DNA of 43,728 bases, taken from contig CAIOLO010000102.1 in assembly GCA_903859155.1 (NCBI GenBank), positions 1 to 43,728 on the forward strand, in the 5' to 3' direction. Below, piece after piece: positions 7,656-16,227 of this stretch. Position 1 is the stretch's first letter. Every line of letters begins with the position of its first letter. Below the pieces are notes generated by a model, which ran no database searches, was not told the origin of the DNA, and saw nothing but the letters and a program-made list of their open reading frames with translations. The translations under genes were made by a program, and so were the position numbers. The stretch comes from an uncultured beta proteobacterium. GTDB lineage: Bacteria > Pseudomonadota > Gammaproteobacteria > Burkholderiales > SG8-39.

Positions 7656-8615
7656 CTAATGTGCCTGGTTTTCCGCCTGCGCGAGACGCGGATTGCCGAT
7701 GTGCGTGTCAATTGCAGCAAGGTTTCGTCTGGCGATCAGGACCGGATACTGCACCAGCGCCACGCCCACCAGCGCAAGCGCAGCGCCCGCAATCGAGAGC
7801 ATTCCGGGAACTTCACCCGGCCAAATCCACGCGATGACAAACGCAACCGGCGGCAGCAGGTACAAGGAACTGGAAACCTGGGCAATCGGCAAATGGGTCA
7901 GCGCATAGCTCCAGAGCACGAAGCCGAGCGCTGCTGGAAACAAGGCGAGGAAAATCACCGCAAGGATCGCATCCCTTGGAGCCGCCACCAATTGCTCGAC
8001 GGCCCCCGGCAGGAACACCAGCATCGGCAGGGTTCCAGATACCACCAGCCACACCGATATTTCGACCACACTGTAGCGGGCGAGAAGTGGTTTTTGCATT
8101 ACGGCGTTCGATGCAAACAGGATCGCGGCAAGCAGCAACAGCGCGGCGCCGGGTTCCAGAACCAATTCGCCGCGTTCGCCAAACGCTATCATCGCGACCC
8201 CCGCCAGCCCTGCACCCATTCCAATCCAGCCGATCCAGCCGAGTCGTTCGCGCAACAGCAGCGCGCCCATGATCGCCGCGAATAACGGGGCCGTGTCGAC
8301 AATAGCGGCTGCGGGCCCGGATGAAACGCTGCGCATGCCGTGATTGAATGCCATCTGATATGCGAATCCGGATACCAGTCCGATGAGCAGCACCAATCCC
8401 AGATCCCTTGGCGCGGGAAACGCTACCCGGTGTCGAACCGCCCATATGAGCAATACCAGGGAGGCGAGCGTAAACCTCACCACCATCAGGTGCTCCGGGG
8501 AGAACGAGAGCAGTGCGAAGCGCGTGGCGGGAAATGCGCCTGCCCATAACAGTACGGCAAGTCCCAGCGATGCATAGGCTCGCCGGATGGTGTGGACGGT
8601 CGTGGGGGGGCGCAT
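7656..8615 (-). CDS. EamA/DMT-superfamily permease
   Basis: 319 residues with about ten hydrophobic segments in two homologous halves. The first half starts GLAVLLWAGAFPATRFAL and includes VVRFTLASLVLLIWAV; the second starts ALLLLAAILFASNAVMQKPLL, with late segments LGFVLWSYALTHLPIAQVSSSLYLLPPVAFVIAW. This is the RhaT/EamA pattern of drug/metabolite transporters, inner-membrane exporters of metabolites or amino acids. The substrate cannot be told. The stop lies 82 bases from the earP start, so read-through into earP-efp is possible. Confidence 0.85.
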   Translation of the reverse strand: MRPPTTVHTIRRAYASLGLAVLLWAGAFPATRFALLSFSPEHLMVVRFTLASLVLLIWAVRHRVAFPAPRDLGLVLLIGLVSGFAYQMAFNHGMRSVSSGPAAAIVDTAPLFAAIMGALLLRERLGWIGWIGMGAGLAGVAMIAFGERGELVLEPGAALLLLAAILFASNAVMQKPLLARYSVVEISVWLVVSGTLPMLVFLPGAVEQLVAAPRDAILAVIFLALFPAALGFVLWSYALTHLPIAQVSSSLYLLPPVAFVIAWIWPGEVPGMLSIAGAALALVGVALVQYPVLIARRNLAAIDTHIGNPRLAQAENQAH

Positions 8616-8651
8616 GCTGAAAAAACGGTCCTTACAAGGCGAGCCAAGATA

Positions 8652-8681
8652 TCACGGCAGGTGCCGCATCAGGTGCCGTGA
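8652..8681. promoter_or_regulatory. Inverted repeat upstream of the EamA permease gene
   Basis: TCACGGCA (8652-8659) and TGCCGTGA (8674-8681) form perfect 8-base arms 14 bases apart, and CAGGTGCCG is directly repeated (8658-8666, 8670-8678) within the same stretch. It lies about 40 bases upstream of the permease ATG, where an operator or leader hairpin would be. Confidence 0.3.
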
Positions 8682-8738
8682 CCTGCGCCCGATTCCGTAC
8701 GTGGAAGCGGCGTCGATGCCGTGAACCGGGCGCACCCC

Positions 8739-8770
8739 AAAAAAAAGCAGGGCCAAGGCCCTGCTTTTTT
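8739..8770 (-). terminator. Bidirectional Rho-independent terminator after small Lys-rich gene A
   Basis: Eight A, then GCAGGGCC, two bases, GGCCCTGC, then six T. The stem is flanked by A and T runs, so it works on both strands. It begins 15 bases past the stop of the small gene at 8785. Confidence 0.9.
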
Positions 8771-8784
8771 CCAAGAAACGGTGC

Positions 8785-8949
8785 TTACTTCTTGGCTTTT
8801 TCGTCTTTCTTCGCGTCGCCCTTCGCGCCCTTGGCGTCTTTTGACGCTTCAGCTTTGGCGCCCTTTTCGCCTTCCATATGCTTGGCGGCGAATGCGCCGG
8901 TCGATACTGCGAAGATCATGACCAACATGACCGCAAAAATCTTTTTCAT
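8785..8949 (-). CDS. Small secreted Lys/Ala-rich protein A (54 aa)
   Basis: The reading is MKKIFAVMLVMIFAVSTG then AFA and a mature part AKHMEGEKGAKAEAS..., ending in a run of Lys, Asp, Ala and Gly (KKDEKAKK). A classical Sec signal peptide (Lys-Lys start, hydrophobic core, AFA cleavage site at about residue 21) is followed by about 33 residues that are nearly half Lys and Ala. GGAG lies about 8 bases upstream of the ATG. It is 54 codons long and easily missed. A second gene of the same design lies 186 bases upstream (9135-9308) with the same style of terminator, so the pair looks like a tandem duplication. Composition recalls acid-shock-type periplasmic proteins, but there is no basis for a function. 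Confidence 0.8.
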   Translation of the reverse strand: MKKIFAVMLVMIFAVSTGAFAAKHMEGEKGAKAEASKDAKGAKGDAKKDEKAKK

Positions 8950-9087
8950 CTGTAGACTCCCCAATTTTGTTATGCAGAAATTAGCCTGGGTAATCCCCGA
9001 AGGCGAGGCATATTACCAGTGCCGGACGATATTGCAAATAAGCTTGATTCACTGCTGAAATCCGCCCGTCTCTACTCTCGGCAGGCG

Positions 9088-9118
9088 AAAAAAAAGCAGG
9101 GACTAACCCTGCTTTTTT
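9088..9118 (-). terminator. Bidirectional Rho-independent terminator after small Lys-rich gene B
   Basis: Eight A, GCAGGG, loop ACTAA, CCCTGC, six T. The outer 14 and 12 bases are identical to the terminator at 8739-8770. It begins 17 bases past the stop of the gene at 9135. Confidence 0.9.
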
Positions 9119-9134
9119 AAGACCGGAAGAAAAA

Positions 9135-9308
9135 TTACTTCTTCGCGCCCTTTTTGTCGTCCTTGGCATCTTTCTTCGCGTCATCTTTTTTGGCTTCGGC
9201 CTTTGGTGCCTTGGCATCCGCCTTGGCTTCGGCTTTGGCTTGCGCAAACACGACGCTGGTTGAAGCAGCGAACAACATGGCGAGAACAACAGTCATCAAT
9301 TTTTTCAT
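9135..9308 (-). CDS. Small secreted Lys/Ala-rich protein B (57 aa)
   Basis: The start at 9308 gives MKKLMTVVLAMLFAASTS then VVFA, a clean signal peptide cut at about residue 22. The mature part is about 35 residues of Lys, Ala, Asp and Glu (QAKAEAKADAKAP, then AEAKKDDAKKDAK) ending KKGAKK. AGAGGAG sits about 8 bases upstream of this ATG; the frame extension to 9362 is unsupported. It is a paralog of the 54-residue protein at 8785-8949: same signal peptide style, same composition, same spacing to a near-identical terminator. It is expected to be periplasmic or secreted, strongly charged and disordered. Function unknown. Confidence 0.85.
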   Translation of the reverse strand: MKKLMTVVLAMLFAASTSVVFAQAKAEAKADAKAPKAEAKKDDAKKDAKDDKKGAKK

Positions 9309-9449
9309 TTTTACGGCTCCTCTGTTTCCTGAGATTAGAACGAAATACCCATGGTGACCCAATGGGTGGTCGCCATCCTACCAGCAACCGGTCCTGTTTG
9401 CGATTATTAGTTGGGTCCCGCGTCTCTAACGCTCTACCTCGCCGGTGCG

Positions 9450-9476
9450 TTGACACGCATTGTGCCAATTTACAAT
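9450..9476 (+). promoter_or_regulatory. Sigma70-type promoter candidate for the TPR-hupE-TonB receptor genes
   Basis: TTGACA at 9450-9455 is followed after 15 bases by TACAAT (9471-9476). A perfect TATAAT at 9484-9489 lies too far from this -35 box. The spacer is short, so the exact -10 is uncertain, but the region is AT-rich and directly precedes the gene. Confidence 0.45.
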
Positions 9477-9512
9477 AAACAATTATAATCAATGATTTAT
9501 GGCAGTATTTCA

Positions 9513-10718
9513 ATGAATATTGAGCTCCAATGCCGGTTTTCGGCCGTCATACTCGCATCGGTTTGCTGTTGTTTGGGCTCCGCGCCTCTGTTTGCGGCGC
9601 CTTTTATTCCTGCCGATAATGCCCAGGTACTGGAAAAGCTTCCCACCAAACCCAGTGACCCGGCCGCGCAGGAGTTGCGTGAGCTACGGGACGCCCTTGC
9701 TCGCGATCCGGGAAAACCGGATCGCGCCGTAGAACTCGCGCAGCGCTATTTCGATCTTGCCAGCGCCGAGGGAGATCCGCGCTACATCGGTTATGCGGAA
9801 GCCGTCATCCGCCCCTGGCTTGCCGGGCAGAATATCCCCACGGAGATCCTGTTCACCCGGGCGCTGCTGCGCCAATACAGGCACGATTTTCTGACTGCCA
9901 TGGACGATCTGGATACCGTCCTCGCGCGCGATGCCGCCCATGCCGATGCTTTGGCCTGGAAGTGGGCGCTGTATATGGCCATGGCGGATTACGCACACGC
10001 CAGAGAGGGTTGCGAGAAGCGCAAGGCCGTGGCCTCCGTTCTTTCGATAGTCGCCTGCTCCGCCACGATCGACAGTCTGACCGGCAATGCCCGGGCAGCT
10101 TATGCCGCGCTCGACTCCGCATTCCGGCGTGATCCAAAGCGCACCCCGGAGAATCGCCAGTGGATGTTGACGCGCCTGGGAGAAATTGCGCTGCGAGCCG
10201 GAGACCCGGTTCGTGCCGAACGACATTTCGTCGATGCGATCGCAACCGGTGTCACCAGCGGCTACGTGCTGGCCGCCTACGCCGATCTGCTGTTGGACCT
10301 GAAGCGGCCAGCGGACGTTGTCAGGCTGCTCAAGGATTGGACGCGATCGGACATCCAGTTGCTGCGCCTGGCCATCGCCGAGAACTCGCTGGGTACGCAA
10401 AATGCGCCGGCACTGATCCGGGCCCTTGCCGACCGATTCTCCGACGCCGCGCTGCGTGGCGACAAGCTGCACCTTGCCGAGGAAGCGCGCTTTGAGCTGA
10501 TATTGCGAAACAACCCGGCTCGTGCCGTCGAACTTGCGGTGGAAAACTGGGAGCTCCTGCAGCGCGAACCCTATGACGCGCGCATCCTGCTCGAGACCGG
10601 GTTGGGCGCGAAAAATGCCTTGGCAGCGCGCCCTGCTCTGGATTGGTTACGGCGGACCGGCTATGAAGAGGTCCGTTTCCGCGAATTGGGCAAGGCATTG
10701 GAAAAGGTCGCGCAGTGA
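9513..10718 (+). CDS. Exported TPR-like repeat protein
   Basis: 401 residues from MNIELQCRF; an ATG 21 bases earlier (9492) is also possible, and neither has a clear ribosome site. A signal peptide (SAVILASVCCCLGSAPLFA) precedes a mature helical protein of tetratricopeptide-like repeats: AVELAQRYFDLASAEGDPRYIGYAEAVIRPWL, ALLRQYRHDFLTAMDDLDTVLARD, ARAAYAALDSAFRRDP and LGEIALRAGDPVRAERHF are recognisable units. It should be periplasmic and bind a partner protein. Its TGA overlaps the GTG of the HupE/UreJ-like gene by 4 bases, so they are coupled, and the TonB receptor follows; a helper in metal uptake is inferred from that context. Confidence 0.7.
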   Translation: MNIELQCRFSAVILASVCCCLGSAPLFAAPFIPADNAQVLEKLPTKPSDPAAQELRELRDALARDPGKPDRAVELAQRYFDLASAEGDPRYIGYAEAVIRPWLAGQNIPTEILFTRALLRQYRHDFLTAMDDLDTVLARDAAHADALAWKWALYMAMADYAHAREGCEKRKAVASVLSIVACSATIDSLTGNARAAYAALDSAFRRDPKRTPENRQWMLTRLGEIALRAGDPVRAERHFVDAIATGVTSGYVLAAYADLLLDLKRPADVVRLLKDWTRSDIQLLRLAIAENSLGTQNAPALIRALADRFSDAALRGDKLHLAEEARFELILRNNPARAVELAVENWELLQREPYDARILLETGLGAKNALAARPALDWLRRTGYEEVRFRELGKALEKVAQ

Positions 10719-11857
10719 ACGCGCCTGCCGTGGTGCTTGCCGGGTTGCTGGCCGTCTCGGGATTGTTCGCCTCCAATCCCGTCCTGGCGCACAAGCCCAG
10801 CGACAGCTACCTTATCTTGCGAGCGGACGGAACGAGCATTTCCGGACAGTGGGACATTGCGCTGCGCGATCTGGAGTACGCCATCGGCCTGGACAGCAAC
10901 GGCGATGGCCAGATTACCTGGGGGGAATTGAAATCCCGGCACGCCGACATTGCCGCCTACGCGCTGGCCAGGTTCTCCCTGATTGCGGATGGCCGGCCCT
11001 GCCCGCTTACAGCCGGAGAACAACTGGTCGATGGACACAGCGACGGGACCTACACGGTATTGAAATTTTCCGCCGATTGCGGAAGGGACGTCCACAAGAT
11101 CGAGGCGCGCTACAGCCTGTTTTTTGATTTTGACACGCAACACAAGGGTCTGCTCAGACTCGAATCGGCGCAGGGCACGCAATCCGGTGTGTTTGCGGCT
11201 GAGCGTCCGGCACAGCAGTTCGTCCTGTCGGAGGCTTCGCTGTTCGACCAGTTCCTTACCTTCATACGCGAGGGAGTCTGGCATATCTGGGTGGGATTCG
11301 ACCATATCCTTTTCATCCTGTCGCTGCTGCTGCCCTCGGTCCTTGCCTATCGAGACGGCCGATGGCAGGCGGCGCCGCTGGCCGCGCCGGTTCTATGGGA
11401 TGTGCTGAGGGTCGTGACGGCATTCACCCTCGCGCACTCGATTACGCTGTCGCTGGCGGCACTCCAGGTCATATCGCTGCCTTCGCGCCTGGTGGAAGCC
11501 ACCATTGCCGCCTCCGTGGTGCTTGCGGCGCTGAATAATCTGTTGCCCCTGGTGCTCGGACGCCGCTGGGCGGTGGCATTCGGTTTCGGCCTGATTCACG
11601 GATTCGGTTTTGCCAGCGTACTTGCCGATCTTGGATTGCCGCAGAATGCGCTGCTGCTGGCACTGGTCGGTTTCAACCTCGGCGTTGAAATCGGACAACT
11701 CTGCATCGTCGGCGCATTTCTGCCGCTGGCATTCCTGCTGCGTGGATCGGCGTTTTACCGAAAGGGCGTCATGGCCGGCGGTTCGCTATTGATAAGCCTG
11801 GTTGCGTTGATCTGGTTCGTCGAACGCGCGTTTGACGTCCGTCTGATTACCCGGTAG
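10715..11857 (+). CDS. HupE/UreJ-family membrane protein with N-terminal EF-hand region
   Basis: 380 residues, GTG start within the preceding stop (4-base overlap). A signal peptide (VLAGLLAVSGLFASNPVLA) leads into a soluble periplasmic domain beginning HKPSDSYLIL. This domain carries a textbook EF-hand loop, D-S-N-G-D-G-Q-I-T-W-G-E, at about residues 59-70. From about residue 185 come roughly seven membrane helices with His-containing motifs: HIWVGFDHILFILSLLLP, TAFTLAHSITLSLA, ALNNLLPLVLGRRW and GFGLIHGFGFASVLADLGL. These define the HupE/UreJ_2 family, related to secondary nickel/cobalt permeases. The following TonB receptor supports a metal-uptake role. Which metal is carried cannot be read from the sequence. 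Confidence 0.85.
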   Translation: MNAPAVVLAGLLAVSGLFASNPVLAHKPSDSYLILRADGTSISGQWDIALRDLEYAIGLDSNGDGQITWGELKSRHADIAAYALARFSLIADGRPCPLTAGEQLVDGHSDGTYTVLKFSADCGRDVHKIEARYSLFFDFDTQHKGLLRLESAQGTQSGVFAAERPAQQFVLSEASLFDQFLTFIREGVWHIWVGFDHILFILSLLLPSVLAYRDGRWQAAPLAAPVLWDVLRVVTAFTLAHSITLSLAALQVISLPSRLVEATIAASVVLAALNNLLPLVLGRRWAVAFGFGLIHGFGFASVLADLGLPQNALLLALVGFNLGVEIGQLCIVGAFLPLAFLLRGSAFYRKGVMAGGSLLISLVALIWFVERAFDVRLITR

Positions 11858-11943
11858 CGGCGCCGGATTTTTGTTCCGCAAGACAGAACATCCGGGCGCT
11901 AAGTACCATTGCCATCCTTTTGCGAAATCCATTTTCCGATTCA

Positions 11944-14004
11944 ATGGCATTGTTCCGATTACTGCCATCCGCCCTCCTGTGCATTGCCGTGACCGTGGCG
12001 GCAAACGCCCGCGGCGATGGCCCCCATGATGAACGCACCGATGCGATCGAGGTCATCGGACATTACGAAAATGCGGTGGGCACCTCCAACGCCGCGAGTC
12101 AGGGCTACATCACGCCCAAGCTGATCGAAGCCAGGCCGCTGCTGCGCCCTGGCGAAGTTCTTGAATTTGTCCCGGGTGTGGTGGTTACACAGCACAGCGG
12201 CGAAGGCAAGGCCAACCAGTTTTTCCTGCGCGGATTCAATCTCGATCATGGCACCGACTTTGCAACTTCGGTCGCCGGCGTGCCGGTCAACATGCCTACG
12301 CACGCCCATGGCCAGGGTTACTCGGATCTGAATTTCCTGATTCCAGAGCTGATTTCGAGGGTTGATTACAAGAAAGGTCCGTATTACGCGCAGGAAGGCG
12401 ACTTTTCCTCGGCCGGGGCGGCCCATTTCCATTATTTTGACAAGCTCAAGGAGGGGATCGCCGATATCACCCTGGGTGGCAGCGGTTACCGCCGAACCCT
12501 GCTTGCCAATTCACCGGAGGTCGCCAACGGCAACCTTCTCTACGCCTTCGAGTATGTAGGTAACAACGGCCCCTGGGAAAATCCCACGCGGTTTGCCAAG
12601 CAGAACGGGGTCCTGCGCTATTCGCTGGGAGATGCCGGCGACCGCCATAGCGTGACGCTGATGGCCTACCAGGCGCGCTGGAATTCCACCGATCAGATTC
12701 CGCAGCGTGCGGTCACCACCGGGCAACTTTCGCGCTTTGGCGCAGTTGACCCGTCCGACGGGGGCAACACTGAGCGTTTCAGCCTGTCTTACGAACGCCG
12801 CCACACCCACGGGGATCACGAGTTTCAGTTGAACGCCTTTGCCATGCGCTACCGCATGCGGTTGTATTCGAATTTCACCTATTTCATGAACGACCCGGTG
12901 AACGGGGACCAGTTTGAACAGGCCGACCGGCGCACTGTCATCGGCATTGCGCCCACCTGGCTTTCCATAGGCAGCCTGCGGGGTCTGGAGAGTATTTTCA
13001 AATTCGGGCTTACCCTGCGACGCGATGCCATCGGAATGGTGGGTTTGTACAACACCCTGCAGCGCGATCGAATTTCGACCGTGCGCGAGGACTCTGTCGA
13101 ACAGAACAGCATGGGCGGTTTTGTCGAGCATTCATTGCAGTGGACAGACTGGATGCGCAGCGTGGCGGGCGCACGGATGGATCGCTATTGGTTCAATGTC
13201 ACCAGCAACATTGCCGCGAACTCCGGACGAACCTCGGACCAGATTGTCTCGCCGAAACTGAACCTGATCTTCGGCCCGTTTTTCCAAACCGAGTTCTTTG
13301 TCAGTGCCGGAAGCGGTTTCCACAGCAACGACGGCCGCGGCACTGTCGCGCGCGTGGATCCGGCCACCCTGGCACCCGTTGTCAGCGCCCCCGCCCTGGT
13401 GCGCACCAGAGGTTCGGAAATCGGCGCGCGCACCGAATGGGTTCGCGATCTGCAAAGTTCAATCGCACTGTGGCAGCTGAAACTGGGATCGGAACTGGTG
13501 TTTGCCGGCGACGCTGGCACCACTCAGGCAACCCGCCCCTCACGCCGCAATGGCATTGAGTGGTCCAATCGCTATCGGCCAAGGGATTGGCTGAGCATCG
13601 ATGCCGATTTGAGCGCATCGAAATCACAGTTCAGTGACTTTGACCCGCTGGGCAACAGGATTCCGGGATCTATCAATCGTGTGGCCTCAATGGGCGCCTC
13701 CGTGACTGATTTCGGTGCGTTGTCAGGGGCTTTGCAGATGCGCTACTTCGGCCCCCGTCCGCTGATCGAGGACGGCAGCGTTCAGTCGCGCAGCACGCTG
13801 CTGTGGAATGCGCGGGTCGGTTATCGTTTCGACCGCAAGTTGCGGCTGGCCGTGGATATGCTGAATCTGTTCAACCACAGGGCGAGCGACATCGATTACC
13901 TGTACGAATCGCGGTTGCGCGGCGAGGCCTCACCGGCCACTGACATGCATTTCCACCCCGTGGAACCGCGCACGCTTCGAGTGGCGTTGATCGCCAATTT
14001 CTGA
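11944..14004 (+). CDS. TonB-dependent outer-membrane receptor
   Basis: 686 residues from MALFRLLPS, chosen because it starts a signal peptide (SALLCIAVTVAANA); an ATG at 11920 would add 8 residues, and no clear ribosome site is seen for either. The plug domain covers about residues 35-150: EVIGHYENAVGTSNAASQG, LLRPGEVLEFVPGVVVTQHSG, NQFFLRGFNLDHGTDF and ISRVDYKKGPYYAQEGD. A beta-barrel of alternating strands follows and ends in Phe (VALIANF), the usual BAM signal. His residues cluster in the plug loop (NMPTHAHGQGY) and near the C-terminus (MHFHPVEP). With the upstream HupE-like and TPR genes it makes a plausible metal or metallophore uptake route. About 85 bases separate it from the HupE-like gene. 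The 200 bases after the stop contain no gene and no clear terminator. Confidence 0.9.
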   Translation: MALFRLLPSALLCIAVTVAANARGDGPHDERTDAIEVIGHYENAVGTSNAASQGYITPKLIEARPLLRPGEVLEFVPGVVVTQHSGEGKANQFFLRGFNLDHGTDFATSVAGVPVNMPTHAHGQGYSDLNFLIPELISRVDYKKGPYYAQEGDFSSAGAAHFHYFDKLKEGIADITLGGSGYRRTLLANSPEVANGNLLYAFEYVGNNGPWENPTRFAKQNGVLRYSLGDAGDRHSVTLMAYQARWNSTDQIPQRAVTTGQLSRFGAVDPSDGGNTERFSLSYERRHTHGDHEFQLNAFAMRYRMRLYSNFTYFMNDPVNGDQFEQADRRTVIGIAPTWLSIGSLRGLESIFKFGLTLRRDAIGMVGLYNTLQRDRISTVREDSVEQNSMGGFVEHSLQWTDWMRSVAGARMDRYWFNVTSNIAANSGRTSDQIVSPKLNLIFGPFFQTEFFVSAGSGFHSNDGRGTVARVDPATLAPVVSAPALVRTRGSEIGARTEWVRDLQSSIALWQLKLGSELVFAGDAGTTQATRPSRRNGIEWSNRYRPRDWLSIDADLSASKSQFSDFDPLGNRIPGSINRVASMGASVTDFGALSGALQMRYFGPRPLIEDGSVQSRSTLLWNARVGYRFDRKLRLAVDMLNLFNHRASDIDYLYESRLRGEASPATDMHFHPVEPRTLRVALIANF

Positions 14005-14205
14005 TTTCGCCGACGTTTCTGAAATGTTTGACTTTCATCTGCAGAAAGCAAGGTGTGGCGGCCAACAAACCGGTGTTCTAATGTTTATTTTGACAACCAG
14101 GTAATTTGGAAACCCGGCGAAACGACATCCGCCCTGGCGATCCGTTCGCGAGAGTTTCCGGTGTTGTGCGGGGAATTCAAGGTGAATCCCGTGCCCGGTT
14201 GCCGA

Positions 14206-16104
14206 TCAGTCGAGCAGTGCCTTGCGAATTTGATCGAGCGCAGCGGGGTCTTCTATGGTGGTGAGATCGCCCGGATCGCGTCCTTCCGCAAGCGCCTGGA
14301 TTGATCTTCGCAGTAGTTTTCCCGAACGGGTTTTCGGCAACAGATTGACGAAGTAGACTCTTCCCGGTCGCCCGATCGCGCCCAGTTCGCGGTCGACGGC
14401 ATCCATTATCTGTTTGCGCATGTCGCTGCGTTGCTCCGGGGAGGCGGCCTTGGATGCGTCTTTCAGAACCACGAAGGCTTGCGGCAGCTGCCCCTTGAGC
14501 GGGTCGGCCGCGCCCACCACCGCGACTTCGGCGACATCGGGGTGAGAGCTCACGGCTTCCTCGATTTCGCGCGTACCCAGGCGGTGTCCGGCCACGTTGA
14601 TGACATCATCGGTGCGTCCGAGGATGAAGTAGTAACCGTCTGCATCCCTGATGCCCCAATCGAATGTCGAATAGACCTGCTTGCTGCTGAAGGTGGAAAA
14701 ATAGGTGCGGACAAAGCGCTCATCATCACCCCATACCGTGCTCATGCATCCTGGCGGCAGCGGCGGCACGATCGTAACCACGCCCTTCTCGTTGTCGGCG
14801 GCGTCGGTTGCGTCTGACTCGCGCAGCAGGTGCAGATCGTAGCCGTAGGCGGGAAACGACGGACTTCCGAATTTGAGCGGCGTCTGCTCGACCCCGGGGG
14901 CCGAGGTCAGAATGGGCCAACCGGTTTCGGTCTGCCAGTAGTGGTCGATCACCGGTTTCCCGAGCGCGTCGGAGATCCACTGGTGCGTGGTCTGGTCAAG
15001 CGGTTCACCTGCCAGGAACAGGTGTCGCAGTGATGACAGGTTGTACTTTCCGAGGTAGGCCTGATCTTGTTTTTTGAGCACGCGGATTGCCGTTGGCGAG
15101 GAAAACATGACGCTCACCTTGTGATCGGCAACGATTTTCCACCAGATGCCCGCATCCGGGCGGATCGGGAGTCCCTCGTAGAGAATCGTGGTCATGCCGG
15201 CGATAAGCGGCCCGTAGACAATGTACGAATGCCCCACCACCCATCCGATATCGGAGGTGGTGAACATGGTTTCCCCGGCACCGCCGCAATACACGTGCTT
15301 CATGGATGCAGCCAGGGCGACCGCATAACCGCCGACATCCCGCTGTACCCCCTTGGGGCGGCCGGTGGTTCCGGAGGTATAAAGAATGTAGGACGGTTCG
15401 TTCGATTCCAGCCACACCACGGGAACATCGGCGCCAAGATGCCGCTCGCGTAACTGGTGGTAATCCACGTCACGATCGGCCACCCAGGCCATGCCCGGGT
15501 CCAGTTTGCGGTTCACTATCAGGACCTTCGCCGGCGGCGATTGGGCCAGGCGTATCGATTCATCCACCAGGTGCTTGTAGGGAATGACCTTGCCTGCGCG
15601 CAGGCCGGCATCTGAAGTAATCATCAGCGTGGGTCGTGCATCATCGATGCGCGCGGCCAGACTGGCGGCGGCGAAGCCGCCGAACACCACGGAGTGAATC
15701 GCCCCCAGTCGTGCGCAGGCCAGCATCGCGAACACCGCTTCGGGAATCATCGGCATGTAGATGATGACCCGGTCGCCGCGGCCAGTCCCCAGCTCGCGCA
15801 AGGCGGCAGCGAACACATTCACATGCGCATGCAATTCGCGGTAGGTATAGCTGGATTCTTGTCCGGTTTCCGTGGAGATATAGACGAGCGCTGCCTGCTC
15901 GGCGCGCCGGGCAAGATGACGGTCGATCGCGTTATGGCAAAGATTGGTTTGCCCGCCGCAAAACCACCGGGCGAATGGCGGCCTGGAATAATCCAGCACC
16001 TGATCGAAAGGCCGGTGCCAGTCAATGAGGGCGCCTTGCTCCCTCCAGAAACCATCGCGATCGGCCATCGAGCGGTGGTGAAACGCCTTGTTGCTGGTTG
16101 TCAT
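14206..16104 (-). CDS. prpE: Propionyl-CoA synthetase
   Basis: 632 residues, the PrpE length. An AMP-forming acyl-CoA synthetase with YILYTSGTTGRPKGVQRDVGGYAVAL (the VQRDVGG stretch is typical of PrpE rather than Acs), FTTSDIGWVVGHSYIVYGPL, HYWQTETGWPI and a C-terminal GRTDDVINVAGHRLGTREIE. The acetylatable Lys motif is PKTRSGKLLRRSI. AAGGAG sits about 9 bases upstream of the ATG. It makes propionyl-CoA from propionate and likely acryloyl-CoA from acrylate. It lies 123 bases downstream of the acrylyl-CoA reductase gene on the same strand and supplies the prpBCD genes near 29-33 kb. Confidence 0.93.
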   Translation of the reverse strand: MTTSNKAFHHRSMADRDGFWREQGALIDWHRPFDQVLDYSRPPFARWFCGGQTNLCHNAIDRHLARRAEQAALVYISTETGQESSYTYRELHAHVNVFAAALRELGTGRGDRVIIYMPMIPEAVFAMLACARLGAIHSVVFGGFAAASLAARIDDARPTLMITSDAGLRAGKVIPYKHLVDESIRLAQSPPAKVLIVNRKLDPGMAWVADRDVDYHQLRERHLGADVPVVWLESNEPSYILYTSGTTGRPKGVQRDVGGYAVALAASMKHVYCGGAGETMFTTSDIGWVVGHSYIVYGPLIAGMTTILYEGLPIRPDAGIWWKIVADHKVSVMFSSPTAIRVLKKQDQAYLGKYNLSSLRHLFLAGEPLDQTTHQWISDALGKPVIDHYWQTETGWPILTSAPGVEQTPLKFGSPSFPAYGYDLHLLRESDATDAADNEKGVVTIVPPLPPGCMSTVWGDDERFVRTYFSTFSSKQVYSTFDWGIRDADGYYFILGRTDDVINVAGHRLGTREIEEAVSSHPDVAEVAVVGAADPLKGQLPQAFVVLKDASKAASPEQRSDMRKQIMDAVDRELGAIGRPGRVYFVNLLPKTRSGKLLRRSIQALAEGRDPGDLTTIEDPAALDQIRKALLD

Positions 16105-16227
16105 CGCGGGGCTCCTTCAATGCTGCGCATTAGCAGAGACGGGAAATTCTGAACCTCACGACTTACGCCCGGCTTACAGGCACCGCGCCGATTTAATCCG
16201 ACGACATTCGGAATGACAGGCTTTTCT

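Noticed and set aside
14150-14205. Cobalamin-riboswitch-like string (GGGGAATTCAAGGTGAATCCC...) after the TonB receptor
   Set aside because: It lacks the B12 box and the GCCACTG segment and lies downstream of, not before, a transporter gene.
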